46,144 nt of DNA from Lachnospiraceae bacterium (GCA_024680815.1 JAILBQ010000054.1:1-46144), one strand, 5' to 3'; positions 25,913 to 35,045 are shown, counted from the stretch's first letter. Notes: generated from the sequence alone by a model not told the origin. Made by a program: numbers and translations.

Positions 25913-27021
25913 AGCTGATGGCGCTGTATCTTCCACAGTTTCATTCCTTTCCGGAAAATGACGCCTGGTGGGGGAAGGGATATACGGAATGGACGGCGGT
26001 AAAGAGGGCCAGACCCCTGTTTCCCGGCCATATCCAGCCAAAGGAGCCTCTGGACGGGCATTATTACGATCTGGATAAAGAGGGGAAGGAAACCCTTATG
26101 AAACAGGCGGAGCTTGCAAACCGGTACGGGATTTACGGCTTTACCTTTTATCAGTACTATTTTACCGGTAAAAAGCTCATGGAAAAGCCTCTGGAAACCC
26201 TGCTGAAAACACCGGAAATCCCCCTCCGCTACAATATCTGCTGGGCCAACGAAACCTGGACCAGGGCCTGGTATGACCGGAAAGAAGAGGTATTGATAAA
26301 GCAGGAGTACGGAGGAGAAAAGGAATGGGAGGAGCATTTTTCCTGCCTGCTCCCGTTTTTTAAGGATCCGCGGTATATTAAAGCGGACGGAAAGCCCATG
26401 CTCCTTATTTACCGTACCTTTGACATAGCCGTCCTTCCGGAAATGCGGGAATATTTTGAGCGCCGCTTAAAGGAGGAGGGTTTTCCCGGGCTTTATCTGG
26501 TGGGCGGAAAAACCGCCTGGCAGGAGGAGGAGCGCACCGGTCTGGTAGACGCCTGGTACGTCTTTGAGCCGGGCAGAACATTAAAGCACCATTTAAGCGG
26601 CAGCCGGAGACTTTCCTATAATATTTCCGTTGCCGGGAATACGCTGCTCAACCGTTTCAGGAAGGAAAAGCGCCTGGAAAGGAAAATTCCCATTGAATGG
26701 ATATATAAATCCATAGAGCAGAGAACTTATGAGGAAAATGAGTTTCCGGGAATTATTGCGGAGTGGGACAATACGCCGAGGCGGGGTTATAAGGGTCTGG
26801 TTTATACCGGAGCGGAACCCGGACGGTTTGAGACAGCCCTGCGCGCGCTTGCGGAAAAGGTCGAAGGAAGAAAAAATGATTTTGTGTTTCTGAATGCCTG
26901 GAATGAATGGGGCGAGGGAGCGGCTATAGAGCCGGACAAACGATGGAAAGACGCCTATCTTAAGGCGGTTTCGAGAGTGGCGGAAGGACCGGCCGCGGCG
27001 GCAGGTCTTCAGGAACCGTAA
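25909..27021 (+). CDS. WbsX-like / GH99-like glycan enzyme
   Basis: A 370-residue soluble protein of the WbsX family, which has a GH99-like TIM-barrel fold but is found in O-antigen and capsule loci. LYLPQFHSF at the start, GYTEW near residue 24, YGFTFYQYYF near 80, WANETWTRAW near 110, and NAWNEWGEG near 325 are the family landmarks. Its reaction is not settled: it may be a glycosyltransferase-associated or trimming enzyme. The ATGA overlap with the polymerase gene places it in the same unit. Its stop codon sits in the loop of an inverted repeat (27012-27028). Confidence 0.8.
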   Translation: MKLMALYLPQFHSFPENDAWWGKGYTEWTAVKRARPLFPGHIQPKEPLDGHYYDLDKEGKETLMKQAELANRYGIYGFTFYQYYFTGKKLMEKPLETLLKTPEIPLRYNICWANETWTRAWYDRKEEVLIKQEYGGEKEWEEHFSCLLPFFKDPRYIKADGKPMLLIYRTFDIAVLPEMREYFERRLKEEGFPGLYLVGGKTAWQEEERTGLVDAWYVFEPGRTLKHHLSGSRRLSYNISVAGNTLLNRFRKEKRLERKIPIEWIYKSIEQRTYEENEFPGIIAEWDNTPRRGYKGLVYTGAEPGRFETALRALAEKVEGRKNDFVFLNAWNEWGEGAAIEPDKRWKDAYLKAVSRVAEGPAAAAGLQEP

Positions 27022-27028
27022 CGGTTCC
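27012..27028. repeat. Inverted repeat around the WbsX-like stop codon
   Basis: GGAACCG (27012-27018) and CGGTTCC (27022-27028) form a perfect 7-base-pair stem with the stop codon TAA as loop. No uridine run follows, so it is not a standard intrinsic terminator. It may slow exonuclease digestion or tune expression between the two flanking genes. Confidence 0.45.
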
Positions 27029-27048
27029 CTCAGACATTGGTGAGGACG

Positions 27049-28038
27049 ATGAACGAATATCCGAAAATATCCGTGATATCCATAATATACAAGGTGGAGC
27101 CCTTTCTCAGGGAGTGCATCGACAGCATGATCAACCAGACGTATCCGAATCTGGAAATCGTTCTGGTTGTCGGAACCGGGGGAGACGGTTCGCTGGATAT
27201 TGCCCAGGAATATGTGGAAAAGGACGAGCGCATAAAGCTGGTGATCTGTGAGCCTAAGGGTACCGGAGACGCCAGAAACCGGGGGCTTGAGACGGCGACC
27301 GGGGATTATATAGGCTTTGTGGACGGAGACGACTATGCTTCACCGGAGATGTTCGAGAAGCTCTTTTCGCTTATAAAGGAGCATCAGGCGGACATTGCGG
27401 TCTGCGGAAAATACAGCGAATATCCGGACCATTCCGAGCCGGATCCTCCCGGAGAAATACTGGAAATGACGAGCAGGGATGCCTTTGAGATGATATTAAA
27501 AGGTACCGGTTTCTTCTTTCACTGCTGGGACAAGCTTTTTAAGGCGGAGCTTTTTGACGGAGTGCTTTTTCCCACAGACAGGTATCTGGAGGACCGCTAT
27601 GTGGTCAATCTCCTGCTGGAGCGCTCCGACAGGATTGTTTATGACCGCACTCCCCTGTATCACTTCCGGATTCGTTCCGACTCCCTGTCCCGGATAGATG
27701 AAATGAGCGAGCACAATACGGCGGCTGACGAGGATTTTGTGGCTTTTGTGCTGGAGCGCTACCCGGAGCTTGCGAGTGAGTGCGAGGCCTTTCTGATGTA
27801 TGACCATATTACCTGTATACAGAACCGTCTCCTGCATAATACCTTCACGAAAGAGATTTCGTCGGGGCATCTCGATTATATCCGCTCCCACAGAAAGAGC
27901 ATTTGGAATAATCCCTGTGCGGGACGGCGCGTGAAAATCAAAACCCTTTTAAGCCTGTATTTCCGGCCGGGGCTTAAGGCACTGACCGAACATTCAGACA
28001 GAAAGGCGAAGCGGAATGCGAAGTTCAGTATTTCATAA
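27049..28038 (+). CDS. Glycosyltransferase family 2
   Basis: A 329-residue GT-A transferase. ISVISIIYKVEPFL is at residues 7-20. A VGTGGDGS stretch (41-48) replaces the usual DDGSTD, GTGDARNRGL is at 71-80, and the metal-binding DGDD is at 92-95. The C-terminal third is helical and basic. ATG 27049 after GGTGAGG is preferred over TTG 27037, though the spacing is short. Its 3' end overlaps the next gene by 23 bases. Donor and acceptor are unknown. Confidence 0.84.
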   Translation: MNEYPKISVISIIYKVEPFLRECIDSMINQTYPNLEIVLVVGTGGDGSLDIAQEYVEKDERIKLVICEPKGTGDARNRGLETATGDYIGFVDGDDYASPEMFEKLFSLIKEHQADIAVCGKYSEYPDHSEPDPPGEILEMTSRDAFEMILKGTGFFFHCWDKLFKAELFDGVLFPTDRYLEDRYVVNLLLERSDRIVYDRTPLYHFRIRSDSLSRIDEMSEHNTAADEDFVAFVLERYPELASECEAFLMYDHITCIQNRLLHNTFTKEISSGHLDYIRSHRKSIWNNPCAGRRVKIKTLLSLYFRPGLKALTEHSDRKAKRNAKFSIS

Positions 28039-29626
28039 TAAAAGAATTCTCTTTGTCTGCCGTGAGACCTATTCCAAGCCTCTTTTCTTCCTCGCCAGGG
28101 ATTTAAAGGAGGATAATGAGGTGGCGGCGTTTTATATCATGTCCTCCGAAAGCAAATACGCGAAATGCTACTATAACGAGCATACGATTTTTGAATTCCG
28201 GGAAAACCTTCCGGATGTGAAGCTTTACGATGTATCCGATATCTGCGATAAGTTTACGGAAGGATTCAGAAATTCAAAGGCTCCCGCGGATCTGGACTAC
28301 TTAAAACGAATCGAAGAGGAGTATACGCATTTTAAAACCCTGGGTCTCCAGCTGATGAGCTCCCAGGAAAACACAAAGCACTACCATTACCGGAAATACT
28401 GGCCGGTGACCAGCGATGAGGAAAATCTTTACTGGCTGGAGCTTAATTATAAGAAAATCATTTCCATCCTGGAGGAATTCCGCCCGGACGTGATTCTGGA
28501 TACCGACAACGCGGAGCTTCAGCGCACGGTTTTAAACGAGGTTGCCTTCAGGAAGCATATCCCCTACATTTCCATGGAATACGGGAAATACGGGTACTAT
28601 AAATATCCGAGCTTTCAGAACTGCTTCGGAATCGACCCTTATTTTAAAAAGCTCTATGAGGAGAAGCTTTCCCTGCCGGAGAGCGGGCTTAAGGAAGAGC
28701 TGGATTACATCAGGGAATTCCGGGCGAAATCCAGCATTATGAATCAGGAGTTCGCCGGCTCGGTAACCACACAGTATGAGCGGGATTCCTGGATCTGGAT
28801 ACTCCGGGTCATGAGGGGGAAGTGGAATTATTTCTGGGATATGGACATCCGGGCCGGCAACAGAAAGCTTAAAAAAGAAAGCGCAATGCTTTACGCCCCC
28901 ACAAAGCCGTATCTTCGCTATTACTGGGATCAGATGCGGCTTAAGAGAAAGTTTCTGGTGCCGAATAAATATTTTGAAAATCCGGTGGAGGGCGAGCCCT
29001 ATGTTTACATGCCCCTCCACCTTATTCCGGAATCCAGCGTTTTCGTCAAGGCCTCATATTATGTGGATGAACTTAATCTGATAGAACAGGTTTCCAAGTC
29101 CCTTCCGGTGGGGTGGAAGCTCTATGTGAAGGAGCATCAGGCTATGCTGGGGGAGCGGGATCCGGAATTCTACCTGAAGGCCGGAGAGATAGCCAACGTA
29201 AGGGTTGTGCAAATTAACTATTATAAGGATCCCAAGCCCTGGATCGTGAAGGCGAAGGGTATTGTGACCATAACCGGTACCGCGGCCTATGAGGCGGCCC
29301 TTCTGGGAAAGAGATCCCTGATTTTCGGCGAGGTGCCTTTCGGCCTTATCGACGGAATCCGGCGGATTAAATCCTTCGAGGAGCTTCCTGAGGCAATCAG
29401 GGAATTCGGGGAGGTAGACAACATGCGCTCTGCCGCGGCCTATCTCGCGGCTGTGAAAGAGGCCGGGAATGAAGTCAGGATTTTTGAGCTGATGGACGGG
29501 GCAGAGGAGATTTTCGCCGGACGCGCTGAAGAGACGCCGGAATTTGACGGGATGCTTTCGGAACTCCTGAAAATGTTTGAGAAAGGATATTTAAGATGGG
29601 AAGCAGAATTATCGAACGGGCAGTAA
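28016..29626 (+). CDS. Capsule KpsS/LipB-like polysaccharide protein
   Basis: A 536-residue soluble protein. The N-terminus (RILFVCRETYSKPLFFLARDL) reads as the first strand and helix of a GT-B fold. The C-terminal half has YVKEHQAMLGERD near residue 375 and a VTITGTAAYEAALLGKRSL stretch near residue 420. The latter is the G-T-x-x-x-E-A-x-x-x-G-K signature of the capsule polysaccharide biosynthesis (KpsS/LipB) family. Members act as Kdo-type or other unusual sugar transferases in capsule assembly. Here a nonulosonate synthase follows at once, so transfer of a nonulosonic acid is an attractive guess. It starts inside the GT2 gene, so the two are coupled. Confidence 0.7.
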   Translation: MRSSVFHNKRILFVCRETYSKPLFFLARDLKEDNEVAAFYIMSSESKYAKCYYNEHTIFEFRENLPDVKLYDVSDICDKFTEGFRNSKAPADLDYLKRIEEEYTHFKTLGLQLMSSQENTKHYHYRKYWPVTSDEENLYWLELNYKKIISILEEFRPDVILDTDNAELQRTVLNEVAFRKHIPYISMEYGKYGYYKYPSFQNCFGIDPYFKKLYEEKLSLPESGLKEELDYIREFRAKSSIMNQEFAGSVTTQYERDSWIWILRVMRGKWNYFWDMDIRAGNRKLKKESAMLYAPTKPYLRYYWDQMRLKRKFLVPNKYFENPVEGEPYVYMPLHLIPESSVFVKASYYVDELNLIEQVSKSLPVGWKLYVKEHQAMLGERDPEFYLKAGEIANVRVVQINYYKDPKPWIVKAKGIVTITGTAAYEAALLGKRSLIFGEVPFGLIDGIRRIKSFEELPEAIREFGEVDNMRSAAAYLAAVKEAGNEVRIFELMDGAEEIFAGRAEETPEFDGMLSELLKMFEKGYLRWEAELSNGQ

Positions 29627-30672
29627 ACGGCGAATTTACCCTTATTGCGGAAATCGGAGTCAATTATTATGATATCGCCGAAAAGGAGGGCATCTCCAAT
29701 ATGGAGGCGGCAAAGCTCATGATAAAAAAAGCCGCTGAAGCGGGGGTGCACGCGGTCAAATTCCAGACCTACAAGGCCGGAACCCTTGCGGCCAAGGCCT
29801 CGCCCTCCTACTGGGACACCACGGAGGAGGCAACGACCTCGCAGTATGAGCTTTTCTCAAAATTCGACTCCTTCGGAGAACCTGAATACAGGGAACTTAA
29901 AGAATATTCCGACGAATGCGGAACGGAATTTCTGTCTACCGCCTTTGATTATCCTTCGGCGGACTATCTGGAGCCTTTAATGGAGGTTTATAAAATATCC
30001 TCTTCGGACGTGACGAACCTGCCTTTTATTTCTCATCAGGCTGAAAAGGGAAAGCCGGTTCTGCTTTCGGTGGGGGCGTCAAACTATGAGGAAATATGCC
30101 GGGCTGTGGAAACCGTGGAGAAGGTGAACCGGGAACCGCTGGTTCTCCTGCACTGCGTACTGGAATATCCCACCCCCTTAAAGGACGCGAACCTTCTTCG
30201 CATAGAGAGTCTCAGAAAAAATTTTCCCCGGTGCATTATCGGCTATTCGGATCACACAAAGCCCACGGAAAACTGCGACGTTATCAAAACGGCCCGGAAT
30301 CTGGGAGCTGTGGTTGTGGAAAAGCATTTTACCCTGGATAAAACCCTGAAGGGCAATGATCACTATCACGCGATGGACCCGGAAGACGTGAAACGGATTC
30401 TCGAAAGCATAAAGGAGCTGGAGCTGATACGGGGAAACGGGGCCCTTATCTCTCTTAAGAGCGAAGAGGCGGCCCGTAAAAACGCGAGACGCTCCGTGGT
30501 CAGTGCCTGCTTTATTCCCTCCGGAACGGTTATAGAAGAGAAGATGCTGACCTTTAAACGGCCGGGAACGGGTATTGATCCCGCTAAGGTTTATGACCTT
30601 ATCGGAAAAAGAACCGTAAAGGACATCGAAGAGGACACGATTTTAACCCTGGATTTTTTTGAGGAAGCCTGA
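29596..30672 (+). CDS. neuB: Nonulosonic (sialic-like) acid synthase, NeuB family
   Basis: A 358-residue enzyme that condenses phosphoenolpyruvate with an N-acylated hexosamine-type sugar to form a nine-carbon nonulosonic acid. The TIM-barrel domain has AEIGVN near residue 19, VKFQTYKAGTL near 54, STAFDYPSADYL near 115, and GYSDHTKP near 215. VEKHFTLDKTL precedes the GNDHYHAMDP metal/substrate region near 255. The last 60 residues are an SAF/antifreeze-like domain (SVVSACFIPSGTVI...). Whether the product is neuraminic, legionaminic or pseudaminic acid cannot be told from sequence. The neighbouring CMP-sugar synthetase/PseG-like fusion argues for a di-N-acyl type. The ATG lies 31 bases inside the preceding gene. 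Confidence 0.9.
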   Translation: MGSRIIERAVNGEFTLIAEIGVNYYDIAEKEGISNMEAAKLMIKKAAEAGVHAVKFQTYKAGTLAAKASPSYWDTTEEATTSQYELFSKFDSFGEPEYRELKEYSDECGTEFLSTAFDYPSADYLEPLMEVYKISSSDVTNLPFISHQAEKGKPVLLSVGASNYEEICRAVETVEKVNREPLVLLHCVLEYPTPLKDANLLRIESLRKNFPRCIIGYSDHTKPTENCDVIKTARNLGAVVVEKHFTLDKTLKGNDHYHAMDPEDVKRILESIKELELIRGNGALISLKSEEAARKNARRSVVSACFIPSGTVIEEKMLTFKRPGTGIDPAKVYDLIGKRTVKDIEEDTILTLDFFEEA

Positions 30673-32108
30673 TGGCACAGGAAGGAAGCGGCACAAAGGC
30701 TGTAAAATCAGGCTTATGGTATGTTCTTTCAAATGTCCTGATTCGTGCGGTGGGAATTATCACCGCTCCGATATATACCCGTCTGCTGACGACGGCGGAA
30801 ACCGGCTATGCCAATAATTTCAACAATTACGTGTCGATCTTTACCGTGGTCACCTGCCTTTGCCTTATTTACAGTGTAGGGCGGGCAAAGCTGGATTTTA
30901 AGGATGAGTTCGACGCCTACATGTCTTCGATCCAGACTCTTTCAAGTCTCTTCGGCCTGGTGATTTTAACCCTGGTCATGATTTTTTCACCGGCTGAAGG
31001 GTGGCTGGGTTATCCCAGATACGCGCTGTTCCTCATGTTTCTGGTGCTGACCGTATACCCTTCGGTGGATTATCAGCAGTATAAATACCGTTTTGAATGG
31101 CGCTACAGGGAAAATATCGCGATTTCCGTCATCCTGACGATTCTTACGGTTTTCCTTTCCATCGGCCTTATTTTTATGATGCCTGAGGACAAGGGCTTCG
31201 CGAAGATCCTCGGAACCGTAATTCCCGAGCTTCTCCTGGGCGGGTGGTGCTATTTCAATATTGTCCGGAAAGGGCGGTGCTTCTACAGGAAAGAATACTG
31301 GAGGTATGCGCTTTCCATCGGACTGCCCATGATTCCCCACGGGCTGGCCCTGATACTCCTGGCGAGGATGGATACCTCCATGATATCCAGACGCTGTACA
31401 ATGGCTGAGGTGGGGCTGTATACCTCGGGCTATACCATAGGAACGCTTCTTATGTTCATAACCAACGCAGTGGGGAACGCCTGGCTTCCCTGGTTTAACG
31501 AACGGCTTTATGCGGAGGACAGGGAAGCTATCAGGGAAAAAAACAGGCTGCTTATGGAAGGAGGAACGGCACTGACCCTTCTTTTTATTGCCTTTGCTCC
31601 CCTGGCCGTCAGAATACTGCTTGCGAAAAGCTACCGGGAGTGTATGTGGGTTGTGCCTCCGGTTGCTCTGGGTACCCTCTGCCAGTATTTTTATACAAAT
31701 TACGTCAATGTTGAGCTTTTTTATAAAAAAACGGCCATGATTGCGGTCAACTCTATTATCGCAGCCGGAGTGAATTATGTTCTGAACGCCGTATTCATTG
31801 AAAAATACGGCTATATCGCCGCGGCGTTCACAACTCTTTTCGGCTACGCGTTTCTCAACCTCCTGCATTTTATCTGTACCCGCCTGATACTGAAAAAGAA
31901 AATATATGCCGACGGATATTATTTTCTGCTGCTTTTTGCGGCAATTCTGGGAGGGCTGCTGCTGATGCTGCTCTATAAGCAGCCGGTCATAAGATATGGA
32001 ATAACCCTGATACTGGCGCTTGTTTTGGCAATAAGACGTAAAAATGATATACTGAAGCTGAAAACAGTGATTGTGCAAAGATTCAGACGACAGGAAAAGG
32101 TAGATTGA
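30672..32108 (+). CDS. Polysaccharide flippase (Wzx 3, MOP superfamily)
   Basis: A 478-residue protein with about 12-14 membrane segments and the Wzx N-terminal signature (KSGLWYVLSNVLIRA, then TAPIYTRLLTTAETG). It is paralogous to the second flippase at 13332-14783. It would export the repeat unit containing the nonulosonic acid. The start shares a base with the NeuB-like stop (TGATG), and its end overlaps or abuts the fused synthetase gene. Flippases usually match their own repeat unit, so a third copy implies a distinct structure. Confidence 0.87.
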   Translation: MAQEGSGTKAVKSGLWYVLSNVLIRAVGIITAPIYTRLLTTAETGYANNFNNYVSIFTVVTCLCLIYSVGRAKLDFKDEFDAYMSSIQTLSSLFGLVILTLVMIFSPAEGWLGYPRYALFLMFLVLTVYPSVDYQQYKYRFEWRYRENIAISVILTILTVFLSIGLIFMMPEDKGFAKILGTVIPELLLGGWCYFNIVRKGRCFYRKEYWRYALSIGLPMIPHGLALILLARMDTSMISRRCTMAEVGLYTSGYTIGTLLMFITNAVGNAWLPWFNERLYAEDREAIREKNRLLMEGGTALTLLFIAFAPLAVRILLAKSYRECMWVVPPVALGTLCQYFYTNYVNVELFYKKTAMIAVNSIIAAGVNYVLNAVFIEKYGYIAAAFTTLFGYAFLNLLHFICTRLILKKKIYADGYYFLLLFAAILGGLLLMLLYKQPVIRYGITLILALVLAIRRKNDILKLKTVIVQRFRRQEKVD

Positions 32109-32110
32109 TT

Positions 32111-33748
32111 ATGAAGCTGCTGGTGGTTATTCCCGCCCGGGGCGGTTCAAAAAGAATTCCGAGAAAAAATGTGAGGCTGATGTGCGGTCTGCCTCTTGTG
32201 CTTTATTCAGTGTACAATGCCGCGTCGCTTTCCGGCGAATATGACTGCGATGTGGTTGTTTCCACGGATGATGAAGAACTGGAATATATTGTCCAGAACG
32301 AATGTACAATGGTTATCCGCAGGGGAGAAGAGCTGTCGGGAGACGAGGTCACGCTGGATCCGGTGATTTATGACGCTCTTATAAAGGCCGAGGAGGCAAA
32401 GGGCTGTAAATATGACGTAGTCATAACGATGCAGGCCACCTCGCCGACATTAAAGCGCGAAACACTCTCCGCGGCTGTCAGGTTTTTTCTGGAGGGCGGG
32501 TTCGACACGGTAATCAGTGTTGTGAACAAACCCCATCTTTCCTGGAAAAAGGACGAAGAGGGCAATATTGTCAAGAATTATGATGAAAGGCTGAATTCCC
32601 AGCTGCTTCCGGCAAATTTCCTGGAGACCGGCGGTTTTGTAATCTCAGGGCGGGACTCGGTGACGGAGAGGAGCCGCATAGGGGAAAAAATTTCCGTTTT
32701 CGAGGTTTCTCCGGCGGAAGCGGTCGATATTGACAGCGATGACGACTGGATTGCCGCCGAGGCGATTCTGAAGCGGAGAAAAATACTGTTCCGCCTTGTG
32801 GGGCAGCGGGTTCTGGGGACAGGACACATTTACCGGTGTCTGTCCCTGGCTGCGAGGCTCATAGGAAACGAGGTTCTGCTCGTGACGGATGAAGCGAGCG
32901 ACATCGGGATTGAAAAGCTGCGGGAATCCAATTTTCCGTTTGAGATTGTTAAGGATGAGGGTGCCTTTGAGGAGATACTGAAGCGCTTCCGGCCGGACGT
33001 GGTGGTTAACGATGTTCTGAACACGTCCCGGGAGTTTGTTCGGATGGAAAGAAAGTATACCTCCCGCATCGTCAATTTCGAAGACGAGGGAGAGGGTGCG
33101 GCGGAAGCGGATGCGGTAATAAACGCGCTCTACGAGCATCATATAAATAAGCTTTCCAACGTTTACGAGGGGCCGGACTATTATTTTATCAGGGACGAAT
33201 TCCTCATTGAGCAGCCGGGGGAATTTTCCGAAAAATGCCGGAATGTTCTGATTCTTTTCGGCGGCTCCGATCCCTCTGACCTGACGGGCAGGCTTTATGA
33301 AATCTGTCAGGTGCTGCATGATAAAAAGAAAGAGGCTGCCTTCCATTTCCTTACGGGTATAGGCTATGCGCACAAGGACAAAATTGTTTCGATTCCCTCG
33401 AAAAATATTTTTGTACATCACGACGCGAAACGGGTCAGCCGCTATATGAAGGAAGCCGATCTTGCAATAACGAGCCAGGGGCGGACGATCTACGAGCTGG
33501 CCAGTATGGGTGTTCCCGCCATTGTTCTGGCACAGAACGAACGGGAGGCGGAGCATGTTTTTGCCGGGATACGGAACGGCTTTATCAATCTGGGAATCGG
33601 CAGCCGGACCGATGCTATCACGATTATTCAGACGATTCAGTGGCTGATGAACACCCCCAATGTCCGCCGGGAAATGAGAAATATCGAGCTGACGAAGGAA
33701 TTTGCCAGAGGGCAGAAGCGCGTGATCGACCTGATTCTCGGGGACTGA
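32111..33748 (+). CDS. Fused CMP-nonulosonate cytidylyltransferase and PseG-like UDP-sugar hydrolase
   Basis: A 545-residue two-domain protein. Residues 1-220 are a NeuA/PseF-type cytidylyltransferase that activates the nine-carbon sugar with CTP: VIPARGGSKRIPRKN (6-20), STDDEEL (51-57), and DIDSDDDW (207-213). Residues 225-545 match PseG, which releases a 6-deoxy di-N-acetyl sugar from UDP. GTGHIYRC (236-243) carries the catalytic histidine H239, with LFGGSDPSD and TSQGRTIYELA further on. The domains act on either side of the NeuB step, so the fusion brackets that enzyme. ATG 32111 matches the family start; TTG 32105 overlaps the previous stop and is possible. No PseB, PseC or PseH is evident nearby. 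Confidence 0.87.
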   Translation: MKLLVVIPARGGSKRIPRKNVRLMCGLPLVLYSVYNAASLSGEYDCDVVVSTDDEELEYIVQNECTMVIRRGEELSGDEVTLDPVIYDALIKAEEAKGCKYDVVITMQATSPTLKRETLSAAVRFFLEGGFDTVISVVNKPHLSWKKDEEGNIVKNYDERLNSQLLPANFLETGGFVISGRDSVTERSRIGEKISVFEVSPAEAVDIDSDDDWIAAEAILKRRKILFRLVGQRVLGTGHIYRCLSLAARLIGNEVLLVTDEASDIGIEKLRESNFPFEIVKDEGAFEEILKRFRPDVVVNDVLNTSREFVRMERKYTSRIVNFEDEGEGAAEADAVINALYEHHINKLSNVYEGPDYYFIRDEFLIEQPGEFSEKCRNVLILFGGSDPSDLTGRLYEICQVLHDKKKEAAFHFLTGIGYAHKDKIVSIPSKNIFVHHDAKRVSRYMKEADLAITSQGRTIYELASMGVPAIVLAQNEREAEHVFAGIRNGFINLGIGSRTDAITIIQTIQWLMNTPNVRREMRNIELTKEFARGQKRVIDLILGD

Positions 33749-33775
33749 GAGCAGCGGGTCTGAAAAAGGAAAACC

Positions 33776-34996
33776 ATGGATGACGTTCATATATTAAATA
33801 AAGTCTTTTTTATTAATTCCGTCTGCGGGACGGGTTCCGTCGGCCGTATTGTGGCCGGACTCATGAAGGAGTTAAAGTCCCGGGGAGTAGACAGTTTTGC
33901 GGCCTACGGACGAAAGCGCGCGCCTGAAGAGCTGCCTTCCCGGCGTATAGGTTCGGAGCTTGACGTGCTCTGCCACGGAGCTCTTTCCCGTATCACCGAC
34001 AGGCATGGCCTGTATTCCGTACGGGCGACAAAGCGCCTTGTGGAAATAATCCGGGAATATGATCCGGATCTTATTCATCTCCATAATATTCACGGCTATT
34101 ATCTGAATTATCCGGTACTGTTTGACTATCTGAAGACTTCCGGAAAACGCCTGGTCTGGACGCTTCATGACTGCTGGACCTTTACCGGACACTGTACGCA
34201 CTATTCCTATCTGGGCTGCAGGAGGTATAAAAAAGGCTGCGGAAGCTGTCCCCAGCTCAGGGAATATCCCGCCTCGTTTTTTATGGACGCCTCCGAAAAA
34301 AACCTGGCCCGTAAGAAAGAGTGCTTTTCGCATCTTCCGGGTCTCAGACTGGTGACCCCGTCGGAATGGCTGAAGGATGAGGTGGAAACCTCGTTTATGG
34401 CGGAATATCCGATCAGCGTGATACCGACGGGAATTGACCCGGATGTGTTTTCCCCTAAACCGGAGGAAGGGGCCGCTCTTCGCGCCCGTTACGGACTGGA
34501 CGGGAAGAAGGTGATTCTGGGCGTGGCCAATCCCTGGAGGGAACGCAAGGGTATCAATGATTTTGCCGCTCTTTCGGAAATGCTGGACGAGCGTTTTAAG
34601 CTTGTGATGGTAGGGCTTAAGGAAAAACAGATAAGGCAGCTTCCGAAGAGCATTCTGGCCCTGCCAGGTACGGACTGTGCGGAAAGCCTGGCCGCCTGGT
34701 ATACCCTTTCGGATGTCTATCTCAACCTGACACTGGAAGATACCTTTCCCACAACGAATCTGGAGGCTCTTTCCTGCGGAACGGCAGTGGTGACCTATGA
34801 TTCCGGGGGCTCAAGGGAAGCTCTGACGGAGAACACGGGAATCGTGGTGGAACGGGGGGATTTAAACGGCGTAATACGCGCGCTGAAGACGGTCATTACG
34901 GAGCAGACCAGATATACTTCCGAGCTCTGCATGGAGCGGGCAGCTCTCTATTCTGCGGAAAAACGGTTCCATCAGTACGTGGAAGAGGTGTACTGA
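33776..34996 (+). CDS. Glycosyltransferase family 4 (WcaC-like)
   Basis: A 406-residue GT-B transferase, the last gene of the polysaccharide locus. The N-terminal domain includes GTGSVGRIV (glycine loop) and a HLHNIHGYYLN stretch. A cysteine-rich insert (WTLHDCWTFTGHC...CRRYKKGCGSCPQL) is characteristic of the WcaC/TuaC-like GT4 group. The C-terminal domain has LEDTFPTTNLEALSCGTAVV, the E-x7-E donor motif. A 27-base gap separates it from the fused synthetase gene. No convincing terminator follows before the promoter at 35003. Confidence 0.85.
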   Translation: MDDVHILNKVFFINSVCGTGSVGRIVAGLMKELKSRGVDSFAAYGRKRAPEELPSRRIGSELDVLCHGALSRITDRHGLYSVRATKRLVEIIREYDPDLIHLHNIHGYYLNYPVLFDYLKTSGKRLVWTLHDCWTFTGHCTHYSYLGCRRYKKGCGSCPQLREYPASFFMDASEKNLARKKECFSHLPGLRLVTPSEWLKDEVETSFMAEYPISVIPTGIDPDVFSPKPEEGAALRARYGLDGKKVILGVANPWRERKGINDFAALSEMLDERFKLVMVGLKEKQIRQLPKSILALPGTDCAESLAAWYTLSDVYLNLTLEDTFPTTNLEALSCGTAVVTYDSGGSREALTENTGIVVERGDLNGVIRALKTVITEQTRYTSELCMERAALYSAEKRFHQYVEEVY

Positions 34997-35002
34997 TTAT
35001 AC

Positions 35003-35041
35003 TTGACAGAATTTACAATAAAGACTAAAGTTAAGTATAAA
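35003..35041 (+). promoter_or_regulatory. Overlapping sigma-A promoters for the sugar-uptake operon
   Basis: Two overlapping promoter readings are present. TTGACA (35003-35008) has a consensus -35 box with TAAAGT (35026-35031) 17 bases on. TTTACA (35012-35017) pairs with TATAAA (35036-35041) at 18 bases. Either would start transcription just upstream of, or within, the palindrome at 35046-35064. Confidence 0.65.
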
Positions 35042-35045
35042 TTTT

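Noticed and set aside
30987..32078. 363-codon open frame on the minus strand opposite the third flippase.
   Set aside because: It is antisense to a well-supported membrane protein gene and its product is a polar, low-complexity shadow without domains.
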